The position numbers and the translations under genes are program-made. From Asparagopsis taxiformis (Eukaryota > Rhodophyta > Florideophyceae > Bonnemaisoniales > Bonnemaisoniaceae), in the NCBI GenBank assembly GCA_030407315.1, contig JALQPE010002657.1, positions 1-47,376 of the forward strand: a DNA stretch of 47,376 bases. Reading direction: 5' to 3'. Positions 10,701 to 18,195 of this stretch are shown piece by piece (position 1 is the stretch's first letter; the number at the start of each line of letters is the position of its first letter). Under the pieces are notes generated by a model. That model worked only from the letters and a program-made list of their open reading frames with translations. It made no database searches and was not told the origin of the DNA.

Positions 10701-11264
10701 GTCAGGGCAAACCTTCTCACCGTTGAATCTTCTTATCTCCTCGCCGTGGACGCAATGTACCAAAAAGTTTACGTTGCTCCGTCCTCCATTCCGAACGCAG
10801 GCAACGGTCTTTTTTCAAGAGATGGTTTCGAGGTTGGAGACTTGGTGGGCTACTATTACGGGTCTCTCGTGTACAGTAATCTGTACAATTCCAAGCGCTC
10901 GTCACATGGACGCGATGCCACTGCTTTCAGCACAACCCGCTTTCGTGATTATGCCCTTCAAATCAAGCACGCAGATCGTAGCTGCCTCATTCCCTCGGCT
11001 CGAAAGCTTCCCATCTTCCTTATCCCTTTCGAATTCTGCGTCTGTGCGATGATTAATGATCCGAAAAGGATCAGCTCCGTCGAAAGCATGGAAGCCGACT
11101 TCCGTGAGCCCAACGTTGATTTCGAGTGTCCCGATGAAGATATTATTGATGTCGATATGCTTCAGAAGTACTCTACTGTTAGAATAATTGCCACTCGACC
11201 TATCTCACCCAATGAGGAACTACTCCTTGACTACGGTCCCGAGTATTTCAACAAGACTTCGTAG
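7771..11264 (+). CDS. Beta-class DNA amino-methyltransferase fused to a SET domain, with one -1 frameshift near 9715-9738
   Basis: Codons 1 to about 650 form an unrecognised N-terminal region with an RS/Pro-rich start, a helical middle, and an acidic KKTR-containing stretch. The frame then changes by -1 in the C-rich stretch near 9715-9738, leading directly to VLTDPPYNTRRNAG (DPPY at 9756-9767), the catalytic motif of adenine-N6/cytosine-N4 methyltransferases. The AdoMet motif DMFAGTYSTG follows at about 10,330. The order motif IV then motif I is that of the beta class, found mainly in bacteria and phages. From about 10,765 to the stop there is a SET domain: NAGNGLFSRDGF, then INDP in the position of the usual NH motif, then ELLLDYGPEYF. 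The second frame has no ATG before DPPY, so an active enzyme needs the frame change: programmed, error or mutation. By inference it writes both DNA and histone methylation. Hairpin element C lies 548 bases upstream. Confidence 0.8.
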
Positions 11265-11542
11265 ACAATTCCACGTGCAATAGAGCACTCTACCCATTAA
11301 ACTTTTCTCACTTTCTTGTTCTACTACTTTCTTCTCAGCATAACACCTATACTTCTACCTTTTCTCCTATACATGACCGTCTATCTCTCTACTCATCACT
11401 ATGTCAGCTTCCCGTTTTCAACTTTCCCTCTCTCCCGAATACGGGAGGACTATAGTACTAATGGAATCAGCTAATTGTGTCCATCTGCGCAGTTAGCCAC
11501 AATCAGCCATGGAGCTGATGTTCCCTTCCATAGCAGCTGATG
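11265..11542. other. 3' flank of the methyltransferase-SET gene
   Basis: A pyrimidine-rich stretch after the stop codon, containing CATTAAAC as a weak polyadenylation candidate near 11297. It holds no gene. It leads into the cluster of three hairpins upstream of the transposase gene. Confidence 0.4.
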
Positions 11543-11620
11543 TGTCATACTCCACTTAGTCGAGCAAAACTCAATCCGACAATTTCACAATGCCGGATTG
11601 AGTTTTGCTCGACCAAGTTT
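11543..11620. repeat. Inverted-repeat element D (GTCGAG subtype hairpin)
   Basis: It begins TGTCATACTCC. The arms are about 11554-11578 and 11594-11619, with AGTCGAGCAAAACTCAATCC and its inverse, around a 15-base loop that ends in CACAATGC. It differs from A-C by TCGAC/GTCGAG in place of CTCGAG and by AAAACTC in place of ATACTC. Confidence 0.88.
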
Positions 11621-11659
11621 CTTGACTGTAATTGCTTACACATGCCTGTCAGCAGGCAT

Positions 11660-11736
11660 TTGTCATACTGCACTTGGTCGAGTAAAACTCAATCCGACAA
11701 TTGCACAATGCCGGATTGAGTTTTGCTCGACCAATT
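11660..11736. repeat. Inverted-repeat element E (GTCGAG subtype hairpin)
   Basis: It begins TTGTCATACTGCACTTGGTC. The arms are about 11672-11696 and 11712-11734, and the loop again ends in CACAATGC. It is a close tandem relative of element D, 117 bases downstream in the same orientation. Confidence 0.88.
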
Positions 11737-11842
11737 TACACTGCATCCAACATTTACGAAAATTCATAAATGTTTCCAAATATAAAATTTTACAATTAAA
11801 GACATTATTTACAAACTTTTCGCCTCAGTGGATACCTGAAAG

Positions 11843-11903
11843 TTGGTCGAGCAATACTCAATCCGGTATTCGGAGATTCTCGGATTGAGTATTACTCGAC
11901 CAA
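11843..11903. repeat. Inverted-repeat element F (hairpin upstream of the transposase)
   Basis: Two 23-base arms at 11843-11865 and 11881-11903 surround a 15-base loop. The left arm begins TTGGTCGAGCAATACTCAAT. There is one mismatch between the arms. F combines the GTCGAG base of D/E with the ATACTC arm of A-C. It lies 257 bases upstream of the transposase start. Confidence 0.9.
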
Positions 11904-11945
11904 GCTGAACGCAGCAGAACAGCATACCTCATACCTGTTGCGATT

Positions 11946-12060
11946 CCTTCATGACATTTCGTCCCTTATCACCCACCCGTTTCGTTTCCTTCATGACATC
12001 TCGTCCCTTGTCCCAATCACCACCCGTTTCGTTTCCTTCATGACATTTCGTTCATTCCTT
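11946..12060 (+). repeat. Short tandem repeat in the transposase leader (about 2.5 copies)
   Basis: CCTTCATGACATTTCGTCCC-like units start at 11946, 11988 and 12035, 42 and 47 bases apart, joined by CACCCGTTTCGTTT. They lie in the pyrimidine-rich leader between hairpin F and the ATG at 12161. Each copy contains an ATG outside the main frame, so these could act as short upstream reading frames. Confidence 0.7.
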
Positions 12061-12160
12061 ATCTCCATCCCCACCACCATGTTCAGTTTTATCCGCTTGG
12101 CAAGTCTTACGACGCCTTCCTCCCGCTCCCGTCCATCCACCCTCACTCTTTTTTCCCGAA

Positions 12161-15100
12161 ATGCCTCGCACAAGAAAGTCCCGCCGTGGTCATCGCCTTC
12201 TTTATGCGCCACGCACGGTCTCCAATCCTCCCCTTAGAGCGCCAGCGTCCAGAACCGTCTCCAATCCCATTTCCCAACGTCGTCCCTCCCACCATGTTCA
12301 CAGGCCGCAGTCCTCCCAGGATATACCTACGCTATCTAGCACTCCACAACAACCCCAACCCTCTCCGTCTCCCACAAATGCACCTATACATCAAGACTTC
12401 CCATCTCCTGTAATACCAACACCTAGTCAAACAGTCCAACAGCAGATGTTCAATCCACCCCGACTCTGCCTCTCTCCACATCCACCCTCCCCTCAACACC
12501 TCTCTCGTCAAAAAACCGACCAAGAGCAGGGCACAATTTCTTCTTCTAGCAGCGACAATTCTGACAACTCGGAATCCCGCAATATATATCCATGCTTTCC
12601 AAAAACACAATCCGACGACATTCTTCGTCGAGAAGTTGCCGCCTCTCGCAACCTCGTCACAGCCGACTTCATCCAAAAGTACTGCAACGAGAAGAAAGCT
12701 CGCAAATTCATGCTACAATGGACTTCCCTCTATGCCGCGGCCAGACTCTCTGGTTCTAACAAAACCACCGTCGAAAGCCTCGAAGAAGCTTCCATTCTTT
12801 ACAATCACGGCAGGAAGGATTCCAAAAACCCACACGTTCAAAGCGCTATACCGCATTACACAACGGTTAATCGTACAGTCAGAAGATGGCTCTTCCATAA
12901 TTCCTGGCTCCGTTCCGAAACCGTCCATTTCCCCGTCAACGTCGACAGCAGTGGTGCTAGAGTTTCTTCAGATGCACTTCTACGTAAAAGTCGCATTGAA
13001 CTACAAACGAAAACTCCTACTGCCCCCGTAGTCGTCATTCTCCCAAGTGAATATGCACGCGCAGACCTCGCAACGCCAGACTTCTTCAATCTCGTATGGA
13101 GACCAGATGGCTTCTCTAAAGATTCAGCCGAGTCTATGTCTTCAATGCATGGAAACATATACTGCACCAATCTGGGAAAACATAGAGAGCTACTCTTGAA
13201 ATCGCAAAACATCGCACTGCGGTCATTCGACGCAACAGGCACCGCCTCCACCGCTTTCGCCGGCTCTACTGTCCAAATATCAGTTACAGCAGGTCAGAAA
13301 GCTGTCTCACTACACCCTCAAGCTGCCCTCTGCTTTCGGCAGCAGCAGATTCAGCACTTCAACGAAATTTATGATGCATCCACATCTGCATCCTGGATTC
13401 TAGGCGACACTCGAAGCAAGTCAGACGTTGTCTCCCCCCATACCTACCAACCTTCCTTCTCCATTTCTAAGAGTATTTTCGCTCGATTTGCTGTACCCGG
13501 AGACCATCTTACAGTTCTATCCCCCGTCTATCCCCACAAAGAAGAGGACTACCCCATCTTCTTTGGCCTCATCATTAGTTCCCCCGGCCCTCCTCCCTCT
13601 CAGAAACTTCTTTTCTTCACCTATTCAAACGGTTCTGTGTCTGTCATTGGTGGAACTAGATCCGTCGATGCTATATCTTTAACTTCTCCCGCCCCTTCTC
13701 CGACCTCTCCAGCCACGCAAATCAAAGGAACTTTAAAAGATGGAACTATCTACTACGTCTATCCTTTTCTACTCTACTGTGATGACTTCAATGAGGCAAC
13801 AGGAAAAAAAGGGAGCGCAGGTGGGTGTTACATGCTCCCCATGGGTCTCCCTCTAGACTGCCGCCGTAGCACCTCTGCTGTCCGCGTTCTTGGTGTCACC
13901 GGCCCCGGAGTCAGCACCAACCATGTGCTCCGCTATATTGCGAGAGACATCGTTCAAGGCTGCACTTCTGGTTTCCGAGACAAGGACCCTTACGGTAATG
14001 ACTGCGTCATCTTCCTCGACTTTATCGGTTTCGTTTCCGATTATCCGGCCTGCTCACATGTGCTAGACGTCATGGGTCATATCAGCGACGTCCCGTGCCA
14101 TGTTTGTACATTCCCGAGGGGCGATAAGTTTTCACAAAACTCCCAATTCGGTTATAATCCCAACATACACTCCTCTACAGACTCCACTTTCCGCACTTCA
14201 GAGCGTACAAAGGCGTTACGAACCAGTGCTCATCAAGGAGCTGCTCTCTACCATAAAAGGCTGGGCTTGAAATCCATAGAGGACATCACCGAAACTCCAC
14301 TTCTTCTCATTGAGGACCTCCTTCGAGAAGCACGTGACTCCGGACGTGTTCCTCTCAATGCAGGTTCAAAACAACCATCTCCAGTGGTGCCAGCCACTAT
14401 AGACTGCTACCGCTCCACTTTCGTTGGTGTCGACCATCTCCTTCAGGGTTTGGCAAAGGATGCGCTGGACAATGCTTTCTGCAGCCTCCCTACCGATGAT
14501 GCAAGACATTTTGCTAACCATTTCATCGTCGATGCTTTGAAAGCACTCGGTCTACAGCAACAAAAGACAGTTTACAACCACTCCAGCTCGGAGACATACA
14601 CAATGGGTATGAGCGAGCGCTTCTCCGTCATTCTTGTCGCTCCTACGTGCTTTCAAAAAGCACTCATCTTCTCCCGCTCCCCCGACCACCCACCCAAATC
14701 TTCCTCTACAACGGCATCCGACCACCAGAGGACTCTTTCCCTTGATCTTGTCAATCTATTGTCCAATCTAATTTCTGCTACCTACCACTTGCCGAGGTTG
14801 GACATAGACGGTATGCCTGCGGTTCAAAATGCAACAAAGAATTCAGGTATGGCTCACTTTAAACATTTGCAGCAGCTGTCCAAGCAGTATGCCCGCAAAG
14901 TCGATGAGCTCGTTCGCACTGCACCCCCGAGGCAGCGAAAAGGTTCTTTTCGAAAGAAAAGAAAGCTAGACTCTGGAGCTTCTATTGCTCCAGACTCAGA
15001 AGCCGACGCTTACGAGACTAAAGGCACAGGATTTCGTCCCCGAAGGACTTTGGACAACAAACCAAACCTTCATCGTTTGGTTGAAGCGTACGAACACACA

Positions 15101-16060
15101 ATACCACTAGTAGGTCATGCTAGACAAGTTGCTGAGCTCGCTTTCGAAGCTACTCATCAGACCATGAAGCGTGGGCTCGAACAAGCTGGTGGCGCAGATA
15201 GACAGCTCGATGCTATGCTCGCAGCACTTGGAAATGACTGGAAATCACGACTGCACCTTGCACTCTCGTCTTTGCTGCATTCAAACAATACAACCGAGCA
15301 GAAGAAAGTCAATCGTCGTTTCTTGCTCCGCCTTCTTTTCGGTAGACAACACGTCGATTCTACCTCGGACATACCAGACTATCTCCTCCTTAACCTCTGT
15401 CAACACCCACTTCTCAATCATCTTCGCACATCATTCCACCCGTGCTTCTCCTCCCCGTACAACCAGTACTCGTGGGTGACGGTGAAGCTCTCTAGTTCTA
15501 TATCTGTTTTCAAATGTGCAAGCAAAACTACTTCTCACGCAATCTCGGGGTATCCCGCCAAAGGCGCGCGATGGACCTCTTCTCACCAAACATCCGGTAC
15601 CTCCACTGCTTCTGCTTCACGTGATTTCTCCAAACCTGAGGAGGTCACAAAGGGTTCTGTCCTCCAGGCGTGCTATCAGTTTCCGTCTTCCACTCCTGTG
15701 CTTTCCAATTCATCTAGTCCTACACTCTGGATAGTCCTGGAAGTATTTCTTCCGGAACAGAGAAAGAATCAGACTACGGATTCCGAAACTGTTTCATGTC
15801 CTCTACATCCATGTGCCCTGGTCTATCCTGTCTCAAAGTATGAATCTGAAGAATGCAAGGTACAGAAGCTCATGGGAAGTTGGTTTCTTCCTCTTACCGC
15901 TGGAGTTCGAAAGGTCGGTCTTATCCACAACTGTACTCCTCAACTATGCTCCGTCAACTTTACAACTCGTTCTATGACACATGGTGGTCCATCTTTCCTC
16001 GATGGAGGATCTTTTTCTATCATCACTAGAGAACATGGATACCCTCCCAGGGCTGGCTAG
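12161..16060 (+). CDS. Plavaka/CACTA-like DNA transposase, 1299 aa
   Basis: Residues 1-160 are a Pro/Ser-rich disordered region. The core resembles the fungal Plavaka group within the CACTA-like transposases. LYCDDFN lies at about 538-544, followed by GCYMLPMGLP and a GVTGPGVSTN segment. FLDFIGFVSDYPA (Asp620) leads into the zinc-binding pair CHVC at 646-649. An AELAFEATHQTMKR helix (Glu996) is the likely last acidic residue of a DDE triad. The D541/D620/E996 assignment is inference from order and spacing. A basic patch (RKKRK) near 935 may be a nuclear signal. The ORF is intact and intronless, so it may be active or recent. The ATG at 12161 begins MPRTRKSRRG after a pyrimidine-rich leader. 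It would cut and move the element defined by the repeats of this region, or another with unseen ends. Confidence 0.7.
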   Translation: MPRTRKSRRGHRLLYAPRTVSNPPLRAPASRTVSNPISQRRPSHHVHRPQSSQDIPTLSSTPQQPQPSPSPTNAPIHQDFPSPVIPTPSQTVQQQMFNPPRLCLSPHPPSPQHLSRQKTDQEQGTISSSSSDNSDNSESRNIYPCFPKTQSDDILRREVAASRNLVTADFIQKYCNEKKARKFMLQWTSLYAAARLSGSNKTTVESLEEASILYNHGRKDSKNPHVQSAIPHYTTVNRTVRRWLFHNSWLRSETVHFPVNVDSSGARVSSDALLRKSRIELQTKTPTAPVVVILPSEYARADLATPDFFNLVWRPDGFSKDSAESMSSMHGNIYCTNLGKHRELLLKSQNIALRSFDATGTASTAFAGSTVQISVTAGQKAVSLHPQAALCFRQQQIQHFNEIYDASTSASWILGDTRSKSDVVSPHTYQPSFSISKSIFARFAVPGDHLTVLSPVYPHKEEDYPIFFGLIISSPGPPPSQKLLFFTYSNGSVSVIGGTRSVDAISLTSPAPSPTSPATQIKGTLKDGTIYYVYPFLLYCDDFNEATGKKGSAGGCYMLPMGLPLDCRRSTSAVRVLGVTGPGVSTNHVLRYIARDIVQGCTSGFRDKDPYGNDCVIFLDFIGFVSDYPACSHVLDVMGHISDVPCHVCTFPRGDKFSQNSQFGYNPNIHSSTDSTFRTSERTKALRTSAHQGAALYHKRLGLKSIEDITETPLLLIEDLLREARDSGRVPLNAGSKQPSPVVPATIDCYRSTFVGVDHLLQGLAKDALDNAFCSLPTDDARHFANHFIVDALKALGLQQQKTVYNHSSSETYTMGMSERFSVILVAPTCFQKALIFSRSPDHPPKSSSTTASDHQRTLSLDLVNLLSNLISATYHLPRLDIDGMPAVQNATKNSGMAHFKHLQQLSKQYARKVDELVRTAPPRQRKGSFRKKRKLDSGASIAPDSEADAYETKGTGFRPRRTLDNKPNLHRLVEAYEHTIPLVGHARQVAELAFEATHQTMKRGLEQAGGADRQLDAMLAALGNDWKSRLHLALSSLLHSNNTTEQKKVNRRFLLRLLFGRQHVDSTSDIPDYLLLNLCQHPLLNHLRTSFHPCFSSPYNQYSWVTVKLSSSISVFKCASKTTSHAISGYPAKGARWTSSHQTSGTSTASASRDFSKPEEVTKGSVLQACYQFPSSTPVLSNSSSPTLWIVLEVFLPEQRKNQTTDSETVSCPLHPCALVYPVSKYESEECKVQKLMGSWFLPLTAGVRKVGLIHNCTPQLCSVNFTTRSMTHGGPSFLDGGSFSIITREHGYPPRAG

Positions 16061-16485
16061 CTTTCTTCTACTACTACTACTCCATACAATAAACAATCTA
16101 TCTCCCCTTTTCTACTCTTCCCACCTCACACGACATCAAATCTTTACCTGAACGTCTCTTCTGCTCTGTTCACTGGTAACGACTCATTCAACCTATACGT
16201 ACCTACACTCTAATCTCTTTTTATACTTTCTACCAACTAGTTGTACATCCCTCTTTACATTTATTCCACACTGCATCCTATCGACTTCCTCCTCAAGTCA
16301 TTGCTATTCTTTGAACATAATTATTCTTCCACAATACACACGGCGCATGGCGCGTTGTAGGTCTCGTGAACATCTTGGACGTCTTCTTCTGCTCTGCGGC
16401 ACAATTGTCCGCCATTTTTTGAAATAGAAAAAGTGCGCGCTTTAGTTTCGCCAAGCGTCATGCCAAGCGTCGTTTCTGTTTCTCT
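16061..16485. other. 3' flank of the transposase gene
   Basis: A pyrimidine-rich region with a CAATAAACAA polyadenylation-like sequence about 30 bases after the stop. It contains a small direct repeat, GCCAAGCGTC, near 16450-16470. No gene was recognised. Confidence 0.4.
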
Positions 16486-16513
16486 ACAGAAGGTGGCCAC
16501 GGCCACCTTCTGT
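16486..16513. repeat. Perfect 13-bp hairpin
   Basis: ACAGAAGGTGGCC at 16486-16498 is followed after two bases by its exact reverse complement at 16501-16513. It lies 3' of the transposase gene and could be a transcription-end structure or part of a transposon end. Confidence 0.85.
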
Positions 16514-16564
16514 GGACATTTAAGCGCCTACCGTCACTCTTTTCCATTCTTCTCGTCACTCTCT

Positions 16565-16636
16565 CACGTTATCACCCAGTTTTTCCACTCTCTACTATCC
16601 TCTCAGTAGAGAGCGGAAAACCTGGGTGATAACGTG
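16565..16636. repeat. 32-bp-arm hairpin 3' of the transposase
   Basis: The arms at 16565-16596 and 16605-16636 match at 30 of 32 positions around an 8-base loop (ATCCTCTC). The outer ends read CACGTTATCACCCAG and its inverse. It belongs to a different family from elements A-F. It could be a small MITE, a foldback element or the terminal structure of the transposon. Confidence 0.88.
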
Positions 16637-17395
16637 CTTCGCATTCTATGGGATCCCCTTCTGCTTTCTCAATTCCATTTCCCTTCCCATGGAAGTTCTC
16701 TCTCTACTCTGTCCTTATCGCTACAACAAATACTAACAGACTTTCTCTCTCCCATACTTCGGTTCTTTCTTCTCATTCTCCCTTCCGTCCCCCTTCCGGT
16801 ATGTATTTTCACCTTCTCTTCAACTGCTATGGGTTCATTTCATTTTCTAACTTTTCCTCTATTGATCATTTCCATACTTCATTCTGTCTCTACTCTACTC
16901 CGAAATAGGAAATAAGCATTAGTTCTTCATAGTTCGTAGTACACAGATAGCCGTTCTCTAGAGTAGTAATGGTAGCACTATCAATAGTTTAATTCAGAGT
17001 TCTTTGAAAATAAACTTGCTGTCTCCTTCCCTACAAGGAAGAAGACGCAATTCTGGTCGACATGACCAATCTATCATATTTTCAATTCTTATCCGTCCTA
17101 CCCTTTCCATCCTATAGATCCTATGATTGGAATAGTGGCGTCTCCCACCCGCCGAATGCCAGCGTCCCACCCGATCCATTCCGTCCCGTCCCCTGGTAGA
17201 TTTCCACTCCTTTCCGCCCTCCAACCACCCTTCTTGATGGTACTATACCAGTCAAATCAATACTACAATCCACCTATACTGCTGGTTTGCAACCATTACA
17301 CTGCAACAAAAATCCATACAATATGATGGAAAAAACCTACATTTACATTGGTAGAATCTACTTCAGACTATGGAATTATCCCAGTCTTTCGACTG
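16637..17395. other. Intergenic stretch, nothing recognised
   Basis: Pyrimidine-rich in its first 280 bases, then mixed. The short ORFs have no recognisable domain. Confidence 0.45.
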
Positions 17396-18080
17396 TTTCA
17401 AACCAGTGTCGGGGCTGGTTGTAAACCAGTGGGTAGGCTGGTTTCAACCAGCTGATGTGCTAGTTTTCAACCAGCACTCACTGTGCCTGGAACCAGCCTG
17501 CCCACTGGTTTACAACCAGCCCCGACACTCTCTGTACTACCGCACTCGCTGGAATGACCCATCACTAGGACTAGACGATACCTCTGGTTTTAAACCATCC
17601 CATACTGGCCCAGACACACTGGTTGCAAACCAGCCCTGCTACTGTACTCTACCACTACAAATTCTAGTTTATTTCTACTCGCTAGCAAACATATATCCAC
17701 TGGGCCCACTGGTTGCACACCAGCGTCACGCTGCACTGCACCCTCTGGAACTTATCCATCATCTCTCAGCTGGCACCCTCTGGTAATATTCCATCATCAC
17801 CACTGGTATATTCCACTCCATTGGCTGGTTTACGTCCATATCACCTCCTAAATTTAACCAGCACAATACGCTGGATCATAACCACCGTCCGACCCACCGC
17901 CGTGGCCTGGTGCAAACCAGTACCCCCTGGCCAAACCATCCAATCCACTGGTTTTCAACCAGGCCACCCGTACTGTACAAGCACTGGAATTTCACCAGCA
18001 AATTTACTAAAATATTAGATGGCGCTTATCCAGAGGTTGGGGATCGATTTAACCAGCGACGTGGCCTGGTTTTTCACCAC
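17396..18080. mobile_element. Non-autonomous transposon relic packed with AACCAG/CTGGTT motifs
   Basis: About twenty copies of AACCAG or CTGGTT occur in both orientations, often as CTGGTTn(2-4)AACCAG pairs that form small palindromes. Such dense short motifs are typical of subterminal transposase-binding regions of hAT- and CACTA-type elements. The cluster stops just before the Gypsy element at about 18,120, which may have inserted into it. No coding capacity was seen. Confidence 0.6.
17405..17529. repeat. Inverted repeat with 39-bp arms inside the AACCAG cluster
   Basis: The left arm starting AGTGTCGGGGCTGGTTG at 17405 and the right arm 17491-17529 are reverse complements with one mismatch (GTAGGC against GCAGGC). 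The 47-base interval also holds AACCAG motifs. Confidence 0.9.
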
Positions 18081-18195
18081 TGTACGAACTAAAATCTGGG
18101 CTGGAAAAATAGCCATTTTTGCTCATGCTGTGTGCCTACAAGTCGCTCAGGAAGCGCCGACCCCGCAAGACCGACCGCCCGACGACGCGACGTGA

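Larger units (their letters stand above)
1..16640. mobile_element. Putative giant DNA transposon or transposon cluster with ParB-like, dioxygenase, DNA methyltransferase-SET and transposase genes
   Basis: Four large ORFs lie head to tail or divergently: two ParB-like genes on the minus strand, a methyltransferase-SET gene and a Plavaka-like transposase gene on the plus strand. A private inverted-repeat family occurs only between these genes, at 2496-2729, 6208-6285, 6848-7222, 11543-11620, 11660-11736 and 11843-11903. I found it nowhere else in the window. All four genes have pyrimidine-rich leaders. The left end is outside the window. The right end is not defined; the hairpin at 16565-16636 is one candidate. 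Whether this is one autonomous element or several independent elements sharing repeats cannot be settled from one copy. Confidence 0.5.

Noticed and set aside
11938..12237. ORF overlapping the transposase start
   Set aside because: It is formed by the tandem leader repeats and overlaps the transposase in another frame, with no domain.
12161..16060. KDZ (Kyakuja-Dileera-Zisupton) assignment for the transposase
   Set aside because: KDZ elements are tempting because of their known link to TET/JBP genes, but the CDDFN, LP and CHVC order fits Plavaka/CACTA better. A profile search would decide.
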